Both the position numbers and the translations under genes were made by a program. A stretch of 64,000 nt of DNA, from assembly GCF_002807015.1 (NCBI RefSeq), contig NZ_NIPO01000001.1, forward strand, positions 1,687,604 to 1,751,603. Direction: 5' to 3'. Each line of letters starts with the position of its first letter. Positions within the stretch are counted from its first letter, which is position 1. A model generated the notes under the pieces. It ran no database searches. It had not been told where the DNA came from and saw nothing but the letters and a program-made list of their open reading frames with translations. This DNA comes from Avrilella dinanensis (GTDB taxonomy: Bacteria; Bacteroidota; Bacteroidia; Flavobacteriales; Flavobacteriaceae). Below are positions 55,759 through 64,000 of the stretch, piece by piece.

Positions 55759-57249
55759 ATGTCTATAAATCAACCCGCAGAAACTGATGTTGTTTTAATA
55801 GGAGCCGGAATAATGAGTGCAACCCTGGGGTTGATGCTCAAAGAATTAAACCCGGATTGGTCAGTTAAAATTGTAGAAAGATTAAGCGAGGCCGCCGTCG
55901 AAAGTTCCGATGCCTGGAACAATGCCGGAACTGGTCACTCGGCGTTTTGTGAGCTCAACTATACACCCGAAACCAAAACCGGTGCTATTGATGTGACCAA
56001 AGCGGTAAATATCTGTGAGCAATTCGAGATTTCCCGTCAGTTTTGGGCTTATCTGGTAGAGAAAAATATTATCCAAAATCCGAAAGATTTTATTCATTCC
56101 GTTCCGCACATGAGTTTTGTCTGGGGTGATGAGAACGTAACTTACCTTAACAAGCGATACGCTTCATTGAAAAATCTCCCGTTGTTTTCTGATATGGAAT
56201 TTGCTGAAGATGCCTGCCAAATCAAAAAATGGGCACCACTCATTATGCAGGGACGAAGTTCCGATGATAAGGTAGCGGCAACATTTATGAAATATGGCAC
56301 TGATGTCAACTTTGGCACATTAACCCGGAAAATGATTGCATATCAGGCTGGGCAAAGTGGTACAGAAGTTACTTTTAACACCGAAGTATATGACGTAAAA
56401 CAACAATCTGATGGCAGATGGGAAGTAATGATCAAGGACTTAAAAACAGGCGAGAAAAAAACTATCCTGACCAAGTTTGTCTTTGTCGGTGCAGGCGGAG
56501 CGTCCATATTATTGTTAGAAAAATCAGGGATTCCCGAAGGCAAGCATTACGGAGGATTTCCGGTAAGCGGTCAATGGCTGATATGCCAAAACGAAAAACT
56601 CATCGAACAGCACCAAACTAAAGTATATGGCAAAGCTTCTGTGGGAGCACCGCCGATGTCGGTACCACATTTGGATACTAGATATATCGACGGTAAAAAA
56701 TCATTGCTTTTTGGTCCTTATGCTGGTTTTTCGACCAAGTTTCTGAAAAACGGCTCATATTGTGATTTGTTCAAGTCGATTAATTTCTCGAATTTATCCA
56801 CTATGTTGGGGGCAGGAGTTAAAAATATCGATTTGACAGCATACTTAATCGGGGAAGTTCTGCAATCACAAAACAAACGTGTCGAAGCATTAAAAAATTA
56901 TTTCCCTGATGCTCAGGCAAAAGACTGGCGTCTAGAAACTGCCGGGCAGCGTGTACAAACTATGAAAAGAGATGCCAAAGGAAAAGCTGTTTTGGCTTTT
57001 GGCACCGAAGTTGTCAGTTCGGCAGATGGTTCATTTTCTGCTTTGTTGGGGGCATCGCCTGGAGCGTCAACTACCGTAAGTATTATGCTGAATTTACTTG
57101 AACGCTGCTTTAATCAACAATTCAATAACGACTGGCAGGAAAAGCTAAAAAATATGATTCCGTCGTTCGGAATTAAACTCAACGATAACGAAGAATTGTT
57201 ACAAGAAGTTCGGAAAAAGACTTCAGAAACGCTGGAATTAGAATATTAA
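55759..57249 (+). CDS. mqo: Malate:quinone oxidoreductase
   Basis: A 496-aa FAD enzyme that oxidises malate to oxaloacetate with electrons passed to the quinone pool. The dinucleotide-binding motif is VVLIGAGIMSATLGLML, followed by DAWNNAGTGHSAFCELNYTP, a hallmark of Mqo, and YGGFPVSGQWL, LFGPYAGFSTKFLK and ALLGASPGASTTVSIML. It is a peripheral membrane enzyme and works alongside or in place of malate dehydrogenase. It is transcribed alone, convergent with kup. Confidence 0.97.
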   Translation: MSINQPAETDVVLIGAGIMSATLGLMLKELNPDWSVKIVERLSEAAVESSDAWNNAGTGHSAFCELNYTPETKTGAIDVTKAVNICEQFEISRQFWAYLVEKNIIQNPKDFIHSVPHMSFVWGDENVTYLNKRYASLKNLPLFSDMEFAEDACQIKKWAPLIMQGRSSDDKVAATFMKYGTDVNFGTLTRKMIAYQAGQSGTEVTFNTEVYDVKQQSDGRWEVMIKDLKTGEKKTILTKFVFVGAGGASILLLEKSGIPEGKHYGGFPVSGQWLICQNEKLIEQHQTKVYGKASVGAPPMSVPHLDTRYIDGKKSLLFGPYAGFSTKFLKNGSYCDLFKSINFSNLSTMLGAGVKNIDLTAYLIGEVLQSQNKRVEALKNYFPDAQAKDWRLETAGQRVQTMKRDAKGKAVLAFGTEVVSSADGSFSALLGASPGASTTVSIMLNLLERCFNQQFNNDWQEKLKNMIPSFGIKLNDNEELLQEVRKKTSETLELEY

Positions 57250-57400
57250 TTTTAAAAGCATTACTAACTAAATTCATACACACTATTGAGTACAACGTTG
57301 TAATTGAATATTGTTCATGAATTTAAGTAATGGTCAAAGTTATTAATCAAATATATTGGTCTATTTATGATAATCCATAACTTTGCTTATTATTTTCTGA

Positions 57401-59362
57401 TTACTTATTTTTTCCGTTGATTCTTACAAGATTTATAGACTTAATTGGTTGATAGACTAATGGGATCTGCTCCATGACAACTACACTTTTGTCTAATCCG
57501 AAAGCATCTGTATCTTTTTGCCCAAAACGTTTTAGCAAAAAATAAGTTTTAAGCACCAATCCATCTCTTAACGAAAATTCATTTTCTACAGAGAGAAATT
57601 TTTCGGTTATAATAAATTTATAATCTATACCCGGATTGTACTTTGTGGTTCCGTGATTCTTTAAATGTAAATTCAGCTCCTGATTGGAAATCAAATCCTG
57701 AATGATTCGGGTAAAATATAATTCTGTTCTTGGACGTATGCGGAAACCTATATTTACGGTAATCTTTATGATTTTGTCATCAACCAATTCATTTACGTCA
57801 TAATTTAGTGTATAAGGACTGTTCGTGCGATTAATATGAAAAAACCAATATACTTCAGCTCTTTTAGGTTTTTTAGCAAAAATCGACTGAATAATTTTTT
57901 CTTCAATCTGGTCTCTTCTCTCGGATTTTGTCAGATAAATCAGATGTGTTACAAATTTAGACACAGAGTTGTCATTGCTGAGCTCTGTAATTTTTTCTGA
58001 ATATTTAACCAAATCAACATATTTTGTATAACGGTCATTGATTTTTCTCCCGAAATAACTGATATACATCACAAAAAAGAAAACCCCTCCCAAAAATATA
58101 GTAATATATCCGCCGTGAGTGAATTTCATAACATTAGAAATGAAAAAGGATATTTCTATAACCGAGAACGAAACAAACAGGAGCAAGATGAAAAATTTAT
58201 TCCATTTCAGCTTATAGGTCAGAAAATAAGACAGCAGGAAAGTAGTGGTCATCATCGTTATAGTGATTGCCAAACCATAAGCGGCTTCCATACGTGTAGA
58301 GGTCTGAAAGTAGAGAACAACAAAAATACACCCTACCCATAAAAGCAAATTTACACTCGGAATATATACCTGACCTTTGATTTCGGTAGGTTGTTTTATA
58401 TTGACACGCTGCCAAAAATTCAGGTTGATTGCTTCACTAATTAAAGTAAACGAACCGCTTATCAAAGATTGAGAAGCTACGATTGCAGCCAAAGTAGCAA
58501 TGATAATGCCGGGCAACAAAAACCAGTAAGGCATCATCTCAAAAAATGGGTTTTTTCCATCAAGAACTGTTATATTTTCATTTAAAACCCAAGCACCTTG
58601 TCCTAAATAATTGATAACCAAACAGGATTTTACGTATATCCAACTAATGCGAATATTTTCTTTTCCGCAATGTCCCAAATCGGAATACAAAGCTTCAGCT
58701 CCTGTGGTACATAGAAAAACAGCTCCCAAAATCCAGAATCCCTGTGGGTAATGTACCAGTAAATTATAAGCATAATAAGGATTCAGGGCTTTAATCACAG
58801 AAGGAAAATGAATAACTTGAGTCAAGCCGAAAATCAACAAAATTGTGAGCCAGATGAACATTATAGGTCCGAATGCTTTTCCTATTTTTTGAGACCCGAA
58901 ACGCTGTGAGAAGAATATAACTGAAATTATAAAAATTACAATCGGGGCAACCGAAATATTTTCTAATCCTTTAATCATTTTCAGCCCCTCAATGGCAGAA
59001 GTTACTGTAACTGCAGGAGTAATTATTCCGTCTGCCAGTAATGCGGCTGCACCTACCATAGTTGGAATAATTATTTTTTTTCCGTAACGTCTTACCAACG
59101 AATACAAAGAGAAGATTCCTCCTTCTCCTTCGTTATCCGCTTTCAGTGTCAGCCAAACATATTTCAGGGAAGTTTGTAAGGTTAATGTCCAGAAAATACA
59201 GGACAGACCACCCAAAACCAGCATTTCGTTAATTTCTTTAGTTCCTATAATTGCTTTGAATGTATAAAGCGGACTTGTACTAATGTCTCCGTAAACAATT
59301 CCAAGAGCAATCAGCAAAGATGCAAAACCTACTTTTGAGATGTTTTTTTTGTCCTGTTTCAT
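57401..59362 (-). CDS. kup: Kup-type potassium uptake transporter
   Basis: A 653-aa KUP/HAK/KT transporter with about 12 helices and a long cytoplasmic C-terminal domain (about residues 450-650). The N-terminal VGFASLLIALGIVYGDISTSPLYTFKAII is the family signature, and ADNEGEGGIFSLYSLVRR the next conserved block. The preferred start is ATG at 59362 (MKQDKKNIS), 5 bases after the tatA stop. Regulatory genes of the KdpDE type lie upstream on the same strand, so the block may respond to potassium or turgor. Confidence 0.95.
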   Translation of the reverse strand: MKQDKKNISKVGFASLLIALGIVYGDISTSPLYTFKAIIGTKEINEMLVLGGLSCIFWTLTLQTSLKYVWLTLKADNEGEGGIFSLYSLVRRYGKKIIIPTMVGAAALLADGIITPAVTVTSAIEGLKMIKGLENISVAPIVIFIISVIFFSQRFGSQKIGKAFGPIMFIWLTILLIFGLTQVIHFPSVIKALNPYYAYNLLVHYPQGFWILGAVFLCTTGAEALYSDLGHCGKENIRISWIYVKSCLVINYLGQGAWVLNENITVLDGKNPFFEMMPYWFLLPGIIIATLAAIVASQSLISGSFTLISEAINLNFWQRVNIKQPTEIKGQVYIPSVNLLLWVGCIFVVLYFQTSTRMEAAYGLAITITMMTTTFLLSYFLTYKLKWNKFFILLLFVSFSVIEISFFISNVMKFTHGGYITIFLGGVFFFVMYISYFGRKINDRYTKYVDLVKYSEKITELSNDNSVSKFVTHLIYLTKSERRDQIEEKIIQSIFAKKPKRAEVYWFFHINRTNSPYTLNYDVNELVDDKIIKITVNIGFRIRPRTELYFTRIIQDLISNQELNLHLKNHGTTKYNPGIDYKFIITEKFLSVENEFSLRDGLVLKTYFLLKRFGQKDTDAFGLDKSVVVMEQIPLVYQPIKSINLVRINGKNK

Positions 59363-59367
59363 AGAAA

Positions 59368-59547
59368 TCAATCCTTTCGGGCTAAATCGTTTTTATACAT
59401 AGTGGATTCTCTTTCTTTTGAGGCATTTTTAAATTCTCTTATGCCATTTCCCAAACCTTTCATCAATTCCGGAATTTTTTTTCCTCCAAAAAGCAATACA
59501 ACTATAACGAGAATTATTAATATCTCTGATGCACCTATTTTTCCCAT
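59368..59547 (-). CDS. tatA: Twin-arginine translocase subunit TatA/E
   Basis: A 59-aa gene missed by length filters. [20 protein letters not shown] is the N-terminal membrane helix, [20 protein letters not shown] the amphipathic helix with the FGxKKxPEL hinge, and a short charged tail follows. TatA forms the pore of the Tat export system for folded proteins. Its stop is 5 bases before kup, so the two are cotranscribed. tatC is not in the window; this may be one of several TatA copies. Confidence 0.9.
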   Translation of the reverse strand: MGKIGASEILIILVIVVLLFGGKKIPELMKGLGNGIREFKNASKERESTMYKNDLARKD

Positions 59548-59644
59548 AAATATAAAATTTGGTTACTAGGTGCAAAGTTGGGTCAAAATCTGTAAACAGG
59601 TTATAAAAATAGAACAGAGATATATAAAGATTTTATAAAGAAAA

Positions 59645-59872
59645 TCAGTTGTGTGTATTTTTAATTTTCTTACAGGCTTTTCTCATTTTGAGAGCATACT
59701 TCAGCAGCTTCATAAGCAAATAAAGAAATCCGGCAGAAATTATAATGATACCTGTTTGGTTAATTCCAATGGCTTTAATATCCAGAAAATAATGGATTCC
59801 CAAATCAGAATACATTATTCCGAAGGCAATTATAAGAACAGGAATTTTTATGTCTAAATTTTTATTTCCCAT
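59645..59872 (-). CDS. Small membrane protein in the potassium block
   Basis: A 75-aa protein with two predicted membrane helices (about 10-28 and 40-60) and a strongly basic C-terminal tail (KYALKMRKACKKIKN). It lies between kdpE-like and tatA/kup on the same strand. No family was recognised; it could be a small transporter accessory. Coding is supported only by length, an ATG start and context. Confidence 0.5.
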   Translation of the reverse strand: MGNKNLDIKIPVLIIAFGIMYSDLGIHYFLDIKAIGINQTGIIIISAGFLYLLMKLLKYALKMRKACKKIKNTHN

Positions 59873-59966
59873 ACACCTGCATAGAATTACTATTATGCAA
59901 AAGTGGAAAGGAATTTATAAGTAAGTTATAAATAACAGACGGGTTCCCGTAAAAAAAATATAAAGA

Positions 59967-60644
59967 TTACTGAAAACGATATCCTATTCCACTTTCGGTA
60001 AGAATATGTTTCGGTTGATTGGGATTCAATTCTATTTTTTTTCGTAATTGCGAAATGAAAACCCGTAAATACTGTGTTTCTGTCTGATAGCCTATTCCCC
60101 AGATTTCTTTTAGAATATACTGGTGTGTCAGCACTCTTCCTTCATTTTTAGCCAATAAAACCAACAAATTGTATTCGGTTACGGTTAATTTCAGTTTTTC
60201 ATCATTTAGCTTAACGATACGGTTTATCAGGTCAATTTCTATATTATCAACAGCTATGATGGGTAAGTCTTCGGTTATGTTATTTCTTCTTACAGCAGCT
60301 CTTATACGAGCCAGCAATTCCCCTGTTCTGAAGGGTTTGGTCAGGTAATCGGTAGCTCCGTTATCCAAAGCAGAAATAATATTTTCTTCAGAGTCCTGAA
60401 CAGAAAGTATGATGATTGCCTTGGTAAACCATTGTCTTAATTCTTTCAGAAGCTGATGTCCGTTTATGTCGGGTAGCCCTAAATCCAAAAGGATAACATC
60501 TGGCGAATAATTGGCAGCCAACAGAAGTCCTTCTTTTCCTGTCAGTGCCTGATGTATTTTAAATCCATTTTCCAAAAGATTGATTTCCAGAAGCTTTTGA
60601 ATTTGAGGCTCATCGTCAATGATTAGTATTTCTGTTTTATTCAT
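59967..60644 (-). CDS. OmpR/KdpE-like response regulator
   Basis: A 225-aa two-domain regulator. The receiver domain has D10, D11 and phospho-acceptor D54 (VILLDLGLPDINGHQLLK), plus the conserved Lys in DYLTKPFRTGELL. The C-terminal winged helix (VTEYNLLVLLAKNEGRVLTH, QLRKKIELNP) binds DNA. The sequence is closest to KdpE. It overlaps the sensor kinase gene by 8 bases, so the pair is coupled. Confidence 0.9.
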   Translation of the reverse strand: MNKTEILIIDDEPQIQKLLEINLLENGFKIHQALTGKEGLLLAANYSPDVILLDLGLPDINGHQLLKELRQWFTKAIIILSVQDSEENIISALDNGATDYLTKPFRTGELLARIRAAVRRNNITEDLPIIAVDNIEIDLINRIVKLNDEKLKLTVTEYNLLVLLAKNEGRVLTHQYILKEIWGIGYQTETQYLRVFISQLRKKIELNPNQPKHILTESGIGYRFQ

Positions 60645-61728
60645 TTTTCAGATTTTTAATGAATGATGTTTCAGAGGGAATATAAATCGTAAATTCCGAC
60701 ATTTCATCTTGCTTACTGTTTAGTGAAACAGTTCCGTTGTGAGCTTCCACAAAGCCTTTTACAATCGAAAGTCCCAATCCCAAACTGCCTGACTTGCTGT
60801 GAGGCAGACGATAAAATTTATCAAAAACTTTGGGAATCTCTTCTTTAGGAAATCCTTTTCCGTTATCTCTGATAATTATTTTGAGTTTTTCATTTTCATA
60901 AGCAGCCTCTATATTTATGATTGTATCCGGAGTGTTATGAATAACAGCATTGTGTAATAATCCGTGCACAACTTCAATCATCAGACCTTCATCAATTTTA
61001 AACAAAGGCAGTTCTTCATCAGGAGTAAAAATAATATTCCTTTCTACGGTTTCGTTTATTTTTCCGATAGCCATAAAAATCAGCTCGTTAACATCTGTCC
61101 AGTCTTTTTTCAGCTTAAAATTCCCCGATTTTAAACGGCTCATATTCAGTAAGTTTTCTACCTGTCTATTTAACCGCATGCTTGCTTTTTCTATTTCGGA
61201 AAGCAATTCGTCTTTTTGCTGAGTCAAAAAAACATCGTTATACGATTTTAAAGTATCCACACTGCCAATAATGGTTGAAATAGGCGTTCTTAATTCATGC
61301 GAAAGAGAATTCAGAATAGTTTCGTATAATTTTAATATTTTTTCTTTTTCTTCCTTTTCATTTATTTTATTTTCCTGTTTCCTGATTTTGTTCGTTAGAA
61401 AAGCATTTACGGAAGAAATAAACAAGAAAATAAAAAACAACAATATATCTTCAGAATCATTAATTTTATAATGAAGAATAGGTGGAATAAAGAAAAAATT
61501 GAGAATTAAAGAACTCAAAACTGCTGACAGCATCACAGGTATAATATCATACAAAATAGCTAAAATAGAAACAGCCAATAGTAAAACTAAGGCTACAATT
61601 CTATAATCCACAAAAGATTTAAAAATATAACAAAATAGTGATAACCCAAAAATAAGAGTAACACTAACTACATATTGTTTAATCTTCGTATCTTTTGCAG
61701 TAATCAATTTGTTTTGAAATAAAATCAT
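60637..61728 (-). CDS. Sensor histidine kinase with KdpD-type membrane domain
   Basis: A 363-aa kinase. The N-terminal part has four closely spaced helices (about residues 15-115), the DUF4118 module of KdpD, but the KdpD N-terminal Kdp-binding and Usp domains are missing. The H-box is SLSHELRTPISTIIGSVDTL, the N-box HGLLHNAVIHNTPD, then DNGKGFPKEEIPKVFDKFYR and GLGLSIVKGFVEAHNGT. The ATG at 61728 is preferred over an upstream one, which would add 32 unrelated residues. It acts with the KdpE-like regulator. Confidence 0.88.
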   Translation of the reverse strand: MILFQNKLITAKDTKIKQYVVSVTLIFGLSLFCYIFKSFVDYRIVALVLLLAVSILAILYDIIPVMLSAVLSSLILNFFFIPPILHYKINDSEDILLFFIFLFISSVNAFLTNKIRKQENKINEKEEKEKILKLYETILNSLSHELRTPISTIIGSVDTLKSYNDVFLTQQKDELLSEIEKASMRLNRQVENLLNMSRLKSGNFKLKKDWTDVNELIFMAIGKINETVERNIIFTPDEELPLFKIDEGLMIEVVHGLLHNAVIHNTPDTIINIEAAYENEKLKIIIRDNGKGFPKEEIPKVFDKFYRLPHSKSGSLGLGLSIVKGFVEAHNGTVSLNSKQDEMSEFTIYIPSETSFIKNLKNE

Positions 61729-61841
61729 TTTACAAAAATAGCTGTTTAGATATAAATATTTTATAAAATAATTTATTTGAATTATAAATTTATTAATAGT
61801 AACCGAAATACTTCTTTCTTCCATAATAACGATTTCTTTTG

Positions 61842-61866
61842 TGTATTGCTATTTCAGGACGGGACA
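61842..61866 (-). mobile_element. Solo IS-like terminal sequence, copy 2
   Basis: The complement reads TGTCCCGTCCTGAAATAGCA then ATACA, 24 of 25 identical to 22665-22689 in the opposite orientation. No transposase gene is nearby. Confidence 0.5.
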
Positions 61867-61879
61867 TAGTCCAAAATAA

Positions 61880-61909
61880 AAACAGCTGTCACAATTGTGA
61901 CAGCTGTTT
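61880..61909. terminator. Perfect palindromic terminator of the DoxX-type gene
   Basis: A 30-base perfect palindrome, AAACAGCTGTCACAA followed by its complement, 3 bases beyond the stop codon, with A/T-rich flanks. It lies upstream of the sensor kinase gene and would insulate it. Confidence 0.9.
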
Positions 61910-61911
61910 CA

Positions 61912-62922
61912 CTATTTAATCTTGGCCGTCCATTCTGCACCGCTTATATCTATTAATCTGACGGTATAATTCTCACTCAGAGATATTTCTTCCAAATCAA
62001 TGGTTATATCAGCTTTGGCACCAAGCGGCAAAACCAAACTATGTTTCCCGGGTTTGATTTTGGCTACATAATGATTATTGATTTTATCCTCAGGAAATTT
62101 CGCCAATTCATTTTGGTCAATCGTTTTTATAACCTGATTATTGTTATCTAAAATTTCTATTCCAATCAGAAATGAGCCATAAACATCAGCTCCTTCTACC
62201 CTAAATAATTCAAATGAAAGCTGAGAATTATTATAATGGATATTAGAAATTTCAACTTTAGGCTTAACCGATTTATTGTGAAGTGTGCCAAAAACTCCAC
62301 CGTGAAAATATTGGTTAGTAAACAAAGTCAATCCAAAAATTAATATGGACATAATTAGAACTTTCGGTGCCAGATTTTTGATTGCAAGTGCTCCTGACCC
62401 TAAAAACCTAAACCATTTTGTTTTCGTAAACCGGCTTTGTTTTCGCATAAAATAATTATCCAGCGAATAAGAATCACTACCGGTCAGGAACAAGGTAAAG
62501 CCACTTGCCACGCCCAACACCCCGATTTGCCATTCGTCTAGGCAAGTCGTTCCTATCCAGCCCGAACCTAAAAGAATTCCAATTGCCAGAAAGAAAACAC
62601 CAATACTCATCAGGCGTGTGAACAAACCAAGAATGATAAACAAACCTACAATCGCTTCGACTATCGTAAATACAATCATAGCTGTTTGCAGAGCTTCTGG
62701 ATTGGAAACCAAATATTCTATAATTGGTTTAATCCCTAAAGCATTGGGTAAGAAATGGTTGAATTTTTCGCCTATATATCCTGCTTCTTCAGGGATAAGT
62801 TTGTTTTCTAAGATTAATCGTCGCCAAAATGCCGAGAAATACGTCCAGCCGATAACCCAACGCAATGATAATGTAAACAGACCAGCCTTATTGGCTGTGT
62901 CGTCAATAAATGTGTTTTTCAT
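61912..62922 (-). CDS. DoxD-DoxA fusion (thiosulfate:quinone oxidoreductase small-subunit-like)
   Basis: A 336-aa protein. The N-terminal region (about 10-180) has about four helices of the DoxD/DoxX type (RWVIGWTYFSAFWRRLILEN, GLFTRLMSIGVFFLAIGILL, GSGWIGTTCLDEWQIGVLG). A further helix (about 190-215) leads into an extracytoplasmic beta domain (about 240-336) resembling DoxA (GTLHNKSVKPKVEISNIHY, VYGSFLIGIEILDNNNQVI). In Acidianus DoxD and DoxA are separate chains that oxidise thiosulfate to tetrathionate. The start is 62922 (MKNTFIDDTANK). Here the two are joined and physiological electron donor is unknown. Confidence 0.8.
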   Translation of the reverse strand: MKNTFIDDTANKAGLFTLSLRWVIGWTYFSAFWRRLILENKLIPEEAGYIGEKFNHFLPNALGIKPIIEYLVSNPEALQTAMIVFTIVEAIVGLFIILGLFTRLMSIGVFFLAIGILLGSGWIGTTCLDEWQIGVLGVASGFTLFLTGSDSYSLDNYFMRKQSRFTKTKWFRFLGSGALAIKNLAPKVLIMSILIFGLTLFTNQYFHGGVFGTLHNKSVKPKVEISNIHYNNSQLSFELFRVEGADVYGSFLIGIEILDNNNQVIKTIDQNELAKFPEDKINNHYVAKIKPGKHSLVLPLGAKADITIDLEEISLSENYTVRLIDISGAEWTAKIK

Positions 62923-63009
62923 AAATTGATATTTTATTAAAGATAAAAATGATATAAATGAATCATACACAGACAAATCTCTAAAAAATATGAGTTGTCT
63001 GCACCTCAA

Positions 63010-63384
63010 TTAAGCTACATCAAGTTTCAATCGTTTATATAAAATATATTTGGGTGGGTCGTTTCCTGAGAAAGTTGTAGAATAATTGATAAAAGCTACT
63101 TCACAAAAACCGTCATAACACGGATTTTCAACATGATAATCAGGTTCTTTATGTCGATTGAATTTTGCTTTTTCCGCAACTGAAATCTGCTGATTGTCCT
63201 GAGAAGAAAACTGACAGCTGTTCAACTGCCCGGAAACTTTAAATTTATTGAGCGGTTGAGAATAATCAATATTTACAGCACCAAAAACCACAGCTTTCAC
63301 AGGACAGGGACTCAGTGAAAACACGACAAAAAACATCAATATGATGTTTTTCAATTTTTTGATATGATTTGCTGACTTCAACAT
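63010..63384 (-). CDS. Small secreted hypothetical protein
   Basis: A 124-aa protein with a hydrophobic N-terminal segment (KLKNIILMFFVVFSLSP) preceding PCPVKAV. The mature part has several cysteines (NSCQFSS, ENPCYDGFCEV), likely in disulfides, and ends SGNDPPKYILYKRLKLDVA. Similar small secreted proteins recur in Bacteroidota next to metal or redox genes, from memory; no function is known. A perfect -7 box is 5 bases before its start. It is upstream of the DoxD-DoxA gene on the same strand. Confidence 0.7.
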   Translation of the reverse strand: MLKSANHIKKLKNIILMFFVVFSLSPCPVKAVVFGAVNIDYSQPLNKFKVSGQLNSCQFSSQDNQQISVAEKAKFNRHKEPDYHVENPCYDGFCEVAFINYSTTFSGNDPPKYILYKRLKLDVA

Positions 63385-63389
63385 TTTTC

Positions 63390-63397
63390 CAAATATA
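63390..63397 (-). promoter_or_regulatory. -7 element (TATATTTG) of the small secreted protein gene
   Basis: A perfect TAnnTTTG match ending 5 bases before the start codon, so the message may be leaderless or the true start may be slightly downstream. Confidence 0.5.
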
Positions 63398-63474
63398 GGA
63401 TTAATTTGTTTACCTGTATAAAGTCATTCGTTAATCTATATTTAAAACTTCTTAGGCGTTGGCAAAAGAAATTG

Positions 63475-63482
63475 TAATTTTG
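63475..63482 (+). promoter_or_regulatory. -7 element (TAATTTTG) of trmD
   Basis: A perfect TAnnTTTG match, 17 bases before the trmD start codon. Confidence 0.6.
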
Positions 63483-63499
63483 CAAAAATAATTTGAATC

Positions 63500-64000
63500 A
63501 TGCGTATCGATATCATTACCGTTTTACCCGAATTAATCCAAAGTCCGTTTGAAGCCTCAATCCTGAAAAGAGCAGTTTCTAAGGGCTTGGTTGAAGTTTA
63601 TTTTCACAATTTGCGGGATTACAGCACCAACAAACACAAAAATGTGGACGATTATCAATACGGCGGTGGTGCAGGAATGGTAATGAGCATTGAACCGATT
63701 GACAAGTGTATATCGGTTCTAAAATCGGAACGAAACTATGACGAAGTGATTTATATGACCCCAGACGGCGAAACACTCAATCAGCAAATCGCTAATAGTT
63801 TGTCTATGCTAGAAAATATTATTATCCTTTGCGGACATTACAAGGGTGTTGACCAAAGAGTTCGCGATAGTTTGATTACCAAAGAAATTTCAATTGGTGA
63901 TTATGTTTTGTCCGGCGGCGAACTGGGAGCAGCTGTACTTTCTGACGCTATTATCCGCTTGATTCCGGGCGTGCTGAACGATGAAACCTCTGCCCTGACC
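63500..64000 (+). CDS. trmD: tRNA (guanine-N1-)-methyltransferase, 3' truncated by window edge
   Basis: The first 167 codons of TrmD, which makes m1G37 next to the anticodon using [23 protein letters not shown] is the canonical N-terminus, [14 protein letters not shown] a core motif, and the SpoU-TrmD knot region [17 protein letters not shown] with [13 protein letters not shown] forms the SAM site. The frame is open to the last base, so the rest is outside. In many genomes trmD is followed by rplS; that cannot be seen here. Confidence 0.96.
   Translation, partial: MRIDIITVLPELIQSPFEASILKRAVSKGLVEVYFHNLRDYSTNKHKNVDDYQYGGGAGMVMSIEPIDKCISVLKSERNYDEVIYMTPDGETLNQQIANSLSMLENIIILCGHYKGVDQRVRDSLITKEISIGDYVLSGGELGAAVLSDAIIRLIPGVLNDETSALT

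Noticed and set aside
57291..57302. TACAACGTTGTA palindrome between mqo and kup
   Set aside because: Only 12 bases long, with no tract or partner site; chance in a 150-base AT-rich gap cannot be excluded.

Overview
The window is about 36-38% GC chromosome from a member of the Bacteroidota, most likely Flavobacteriaceae. The evidence is the near-ubiquitous Bacteroidetes -7 promoter element TAnnTTTG in front of genes, a fused E1 alpha/beta 2-oxoacid dehydrogenase, a SusC/TonB-type receptor with a carboxypeptidase-regulatory-like N-terminus, lipoproteins ending in SC-N/S/D, and a typical flavobacterial order (PASTA protein, RluD, Ddl, CoaD, SelO). Both ends are cut inside genes: a LOG-family protein on the left and trmD on the right. 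No rRNA, tRNA, CRISPR array, prophage or intact insertion sequence was found.

Layout. 1-6.1 kb: LOG protein, SRPBCC protein, pyrE divergent from a Nudix gene, and two tandem APC amino-acid permeases. 6.4-7.8 kb: a redox operon (peroxiredoxin, thioredoxin, small acidic DUF6952-like protein). 7.8-13.2 kb: CBS protein, transaldolase, SDR, M28 peptidase, acyltransferase, CoA-type Nudix and thioesterase. 13.4-19.4 kb is more accessory: an ABC-F factor with a degenerate second P-loop, a subclass B1 metallo-beta-lactamase between repeat structures, an MFS drug exporter, a tiny membrane protein at 17339-17509, a nitroreductase, and a PIN-type toxin-antitoxin pair. 19.4-36 kb: purC, E1 alpha/beta, SIMPL protein, a zinc-protease/RimK fusion, tpx, metK (behind an apparent SAM-II-like riboswitch), pepT, pheT, DCC protein, a MutS2 lacking Smr, and an outer-membrane receptor. 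36-40 kb: ArsC-like, CPBP protease, MenE-like ligase, asnS.

40.2-43.8 kb is the most distinctive block: a predicted outer-membrane barrel with a Cys-rich N-terminus, a di-haem MauG/MbnH-type lipoprotein, an MbnP-family lipoprotein, and a small Cys/His membrane-anchored protein. This is a putative copper (or other metal) handling system in which the di-haem enzyme would modify a tryptophan of the MbnP partner. A 163-bp MITE-like element with 14-bp terminal repeats lies between mbnP and the di-haem gene.

44-57 kb: rpoN with a membrane protein, a frameshifted small membrane gene, VOC protein, coaD, ddl, selO, PASTA-rluD-FMN reductase-pabB operon, LURP-like gene, purM-ruvX, mqo. 57.4-61.8 kb: a potassium block with kup, tatA, a small membrane protein, and KdpE/KdpD-like regulators, but no kdpFABC. 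61.9-63.4 kb: a DoxD-DoxA fusion with a small secreted protein. trmD follows.

Scattered between genes are palindromic repeats, two arrays of degenerate 8-bp units, and two solo copies of the same 25-bp IS-like end 39 kb apart. Three genes have a perfect -7 box 4-5 nt before the start codon, suggesting leaderless transcripts.
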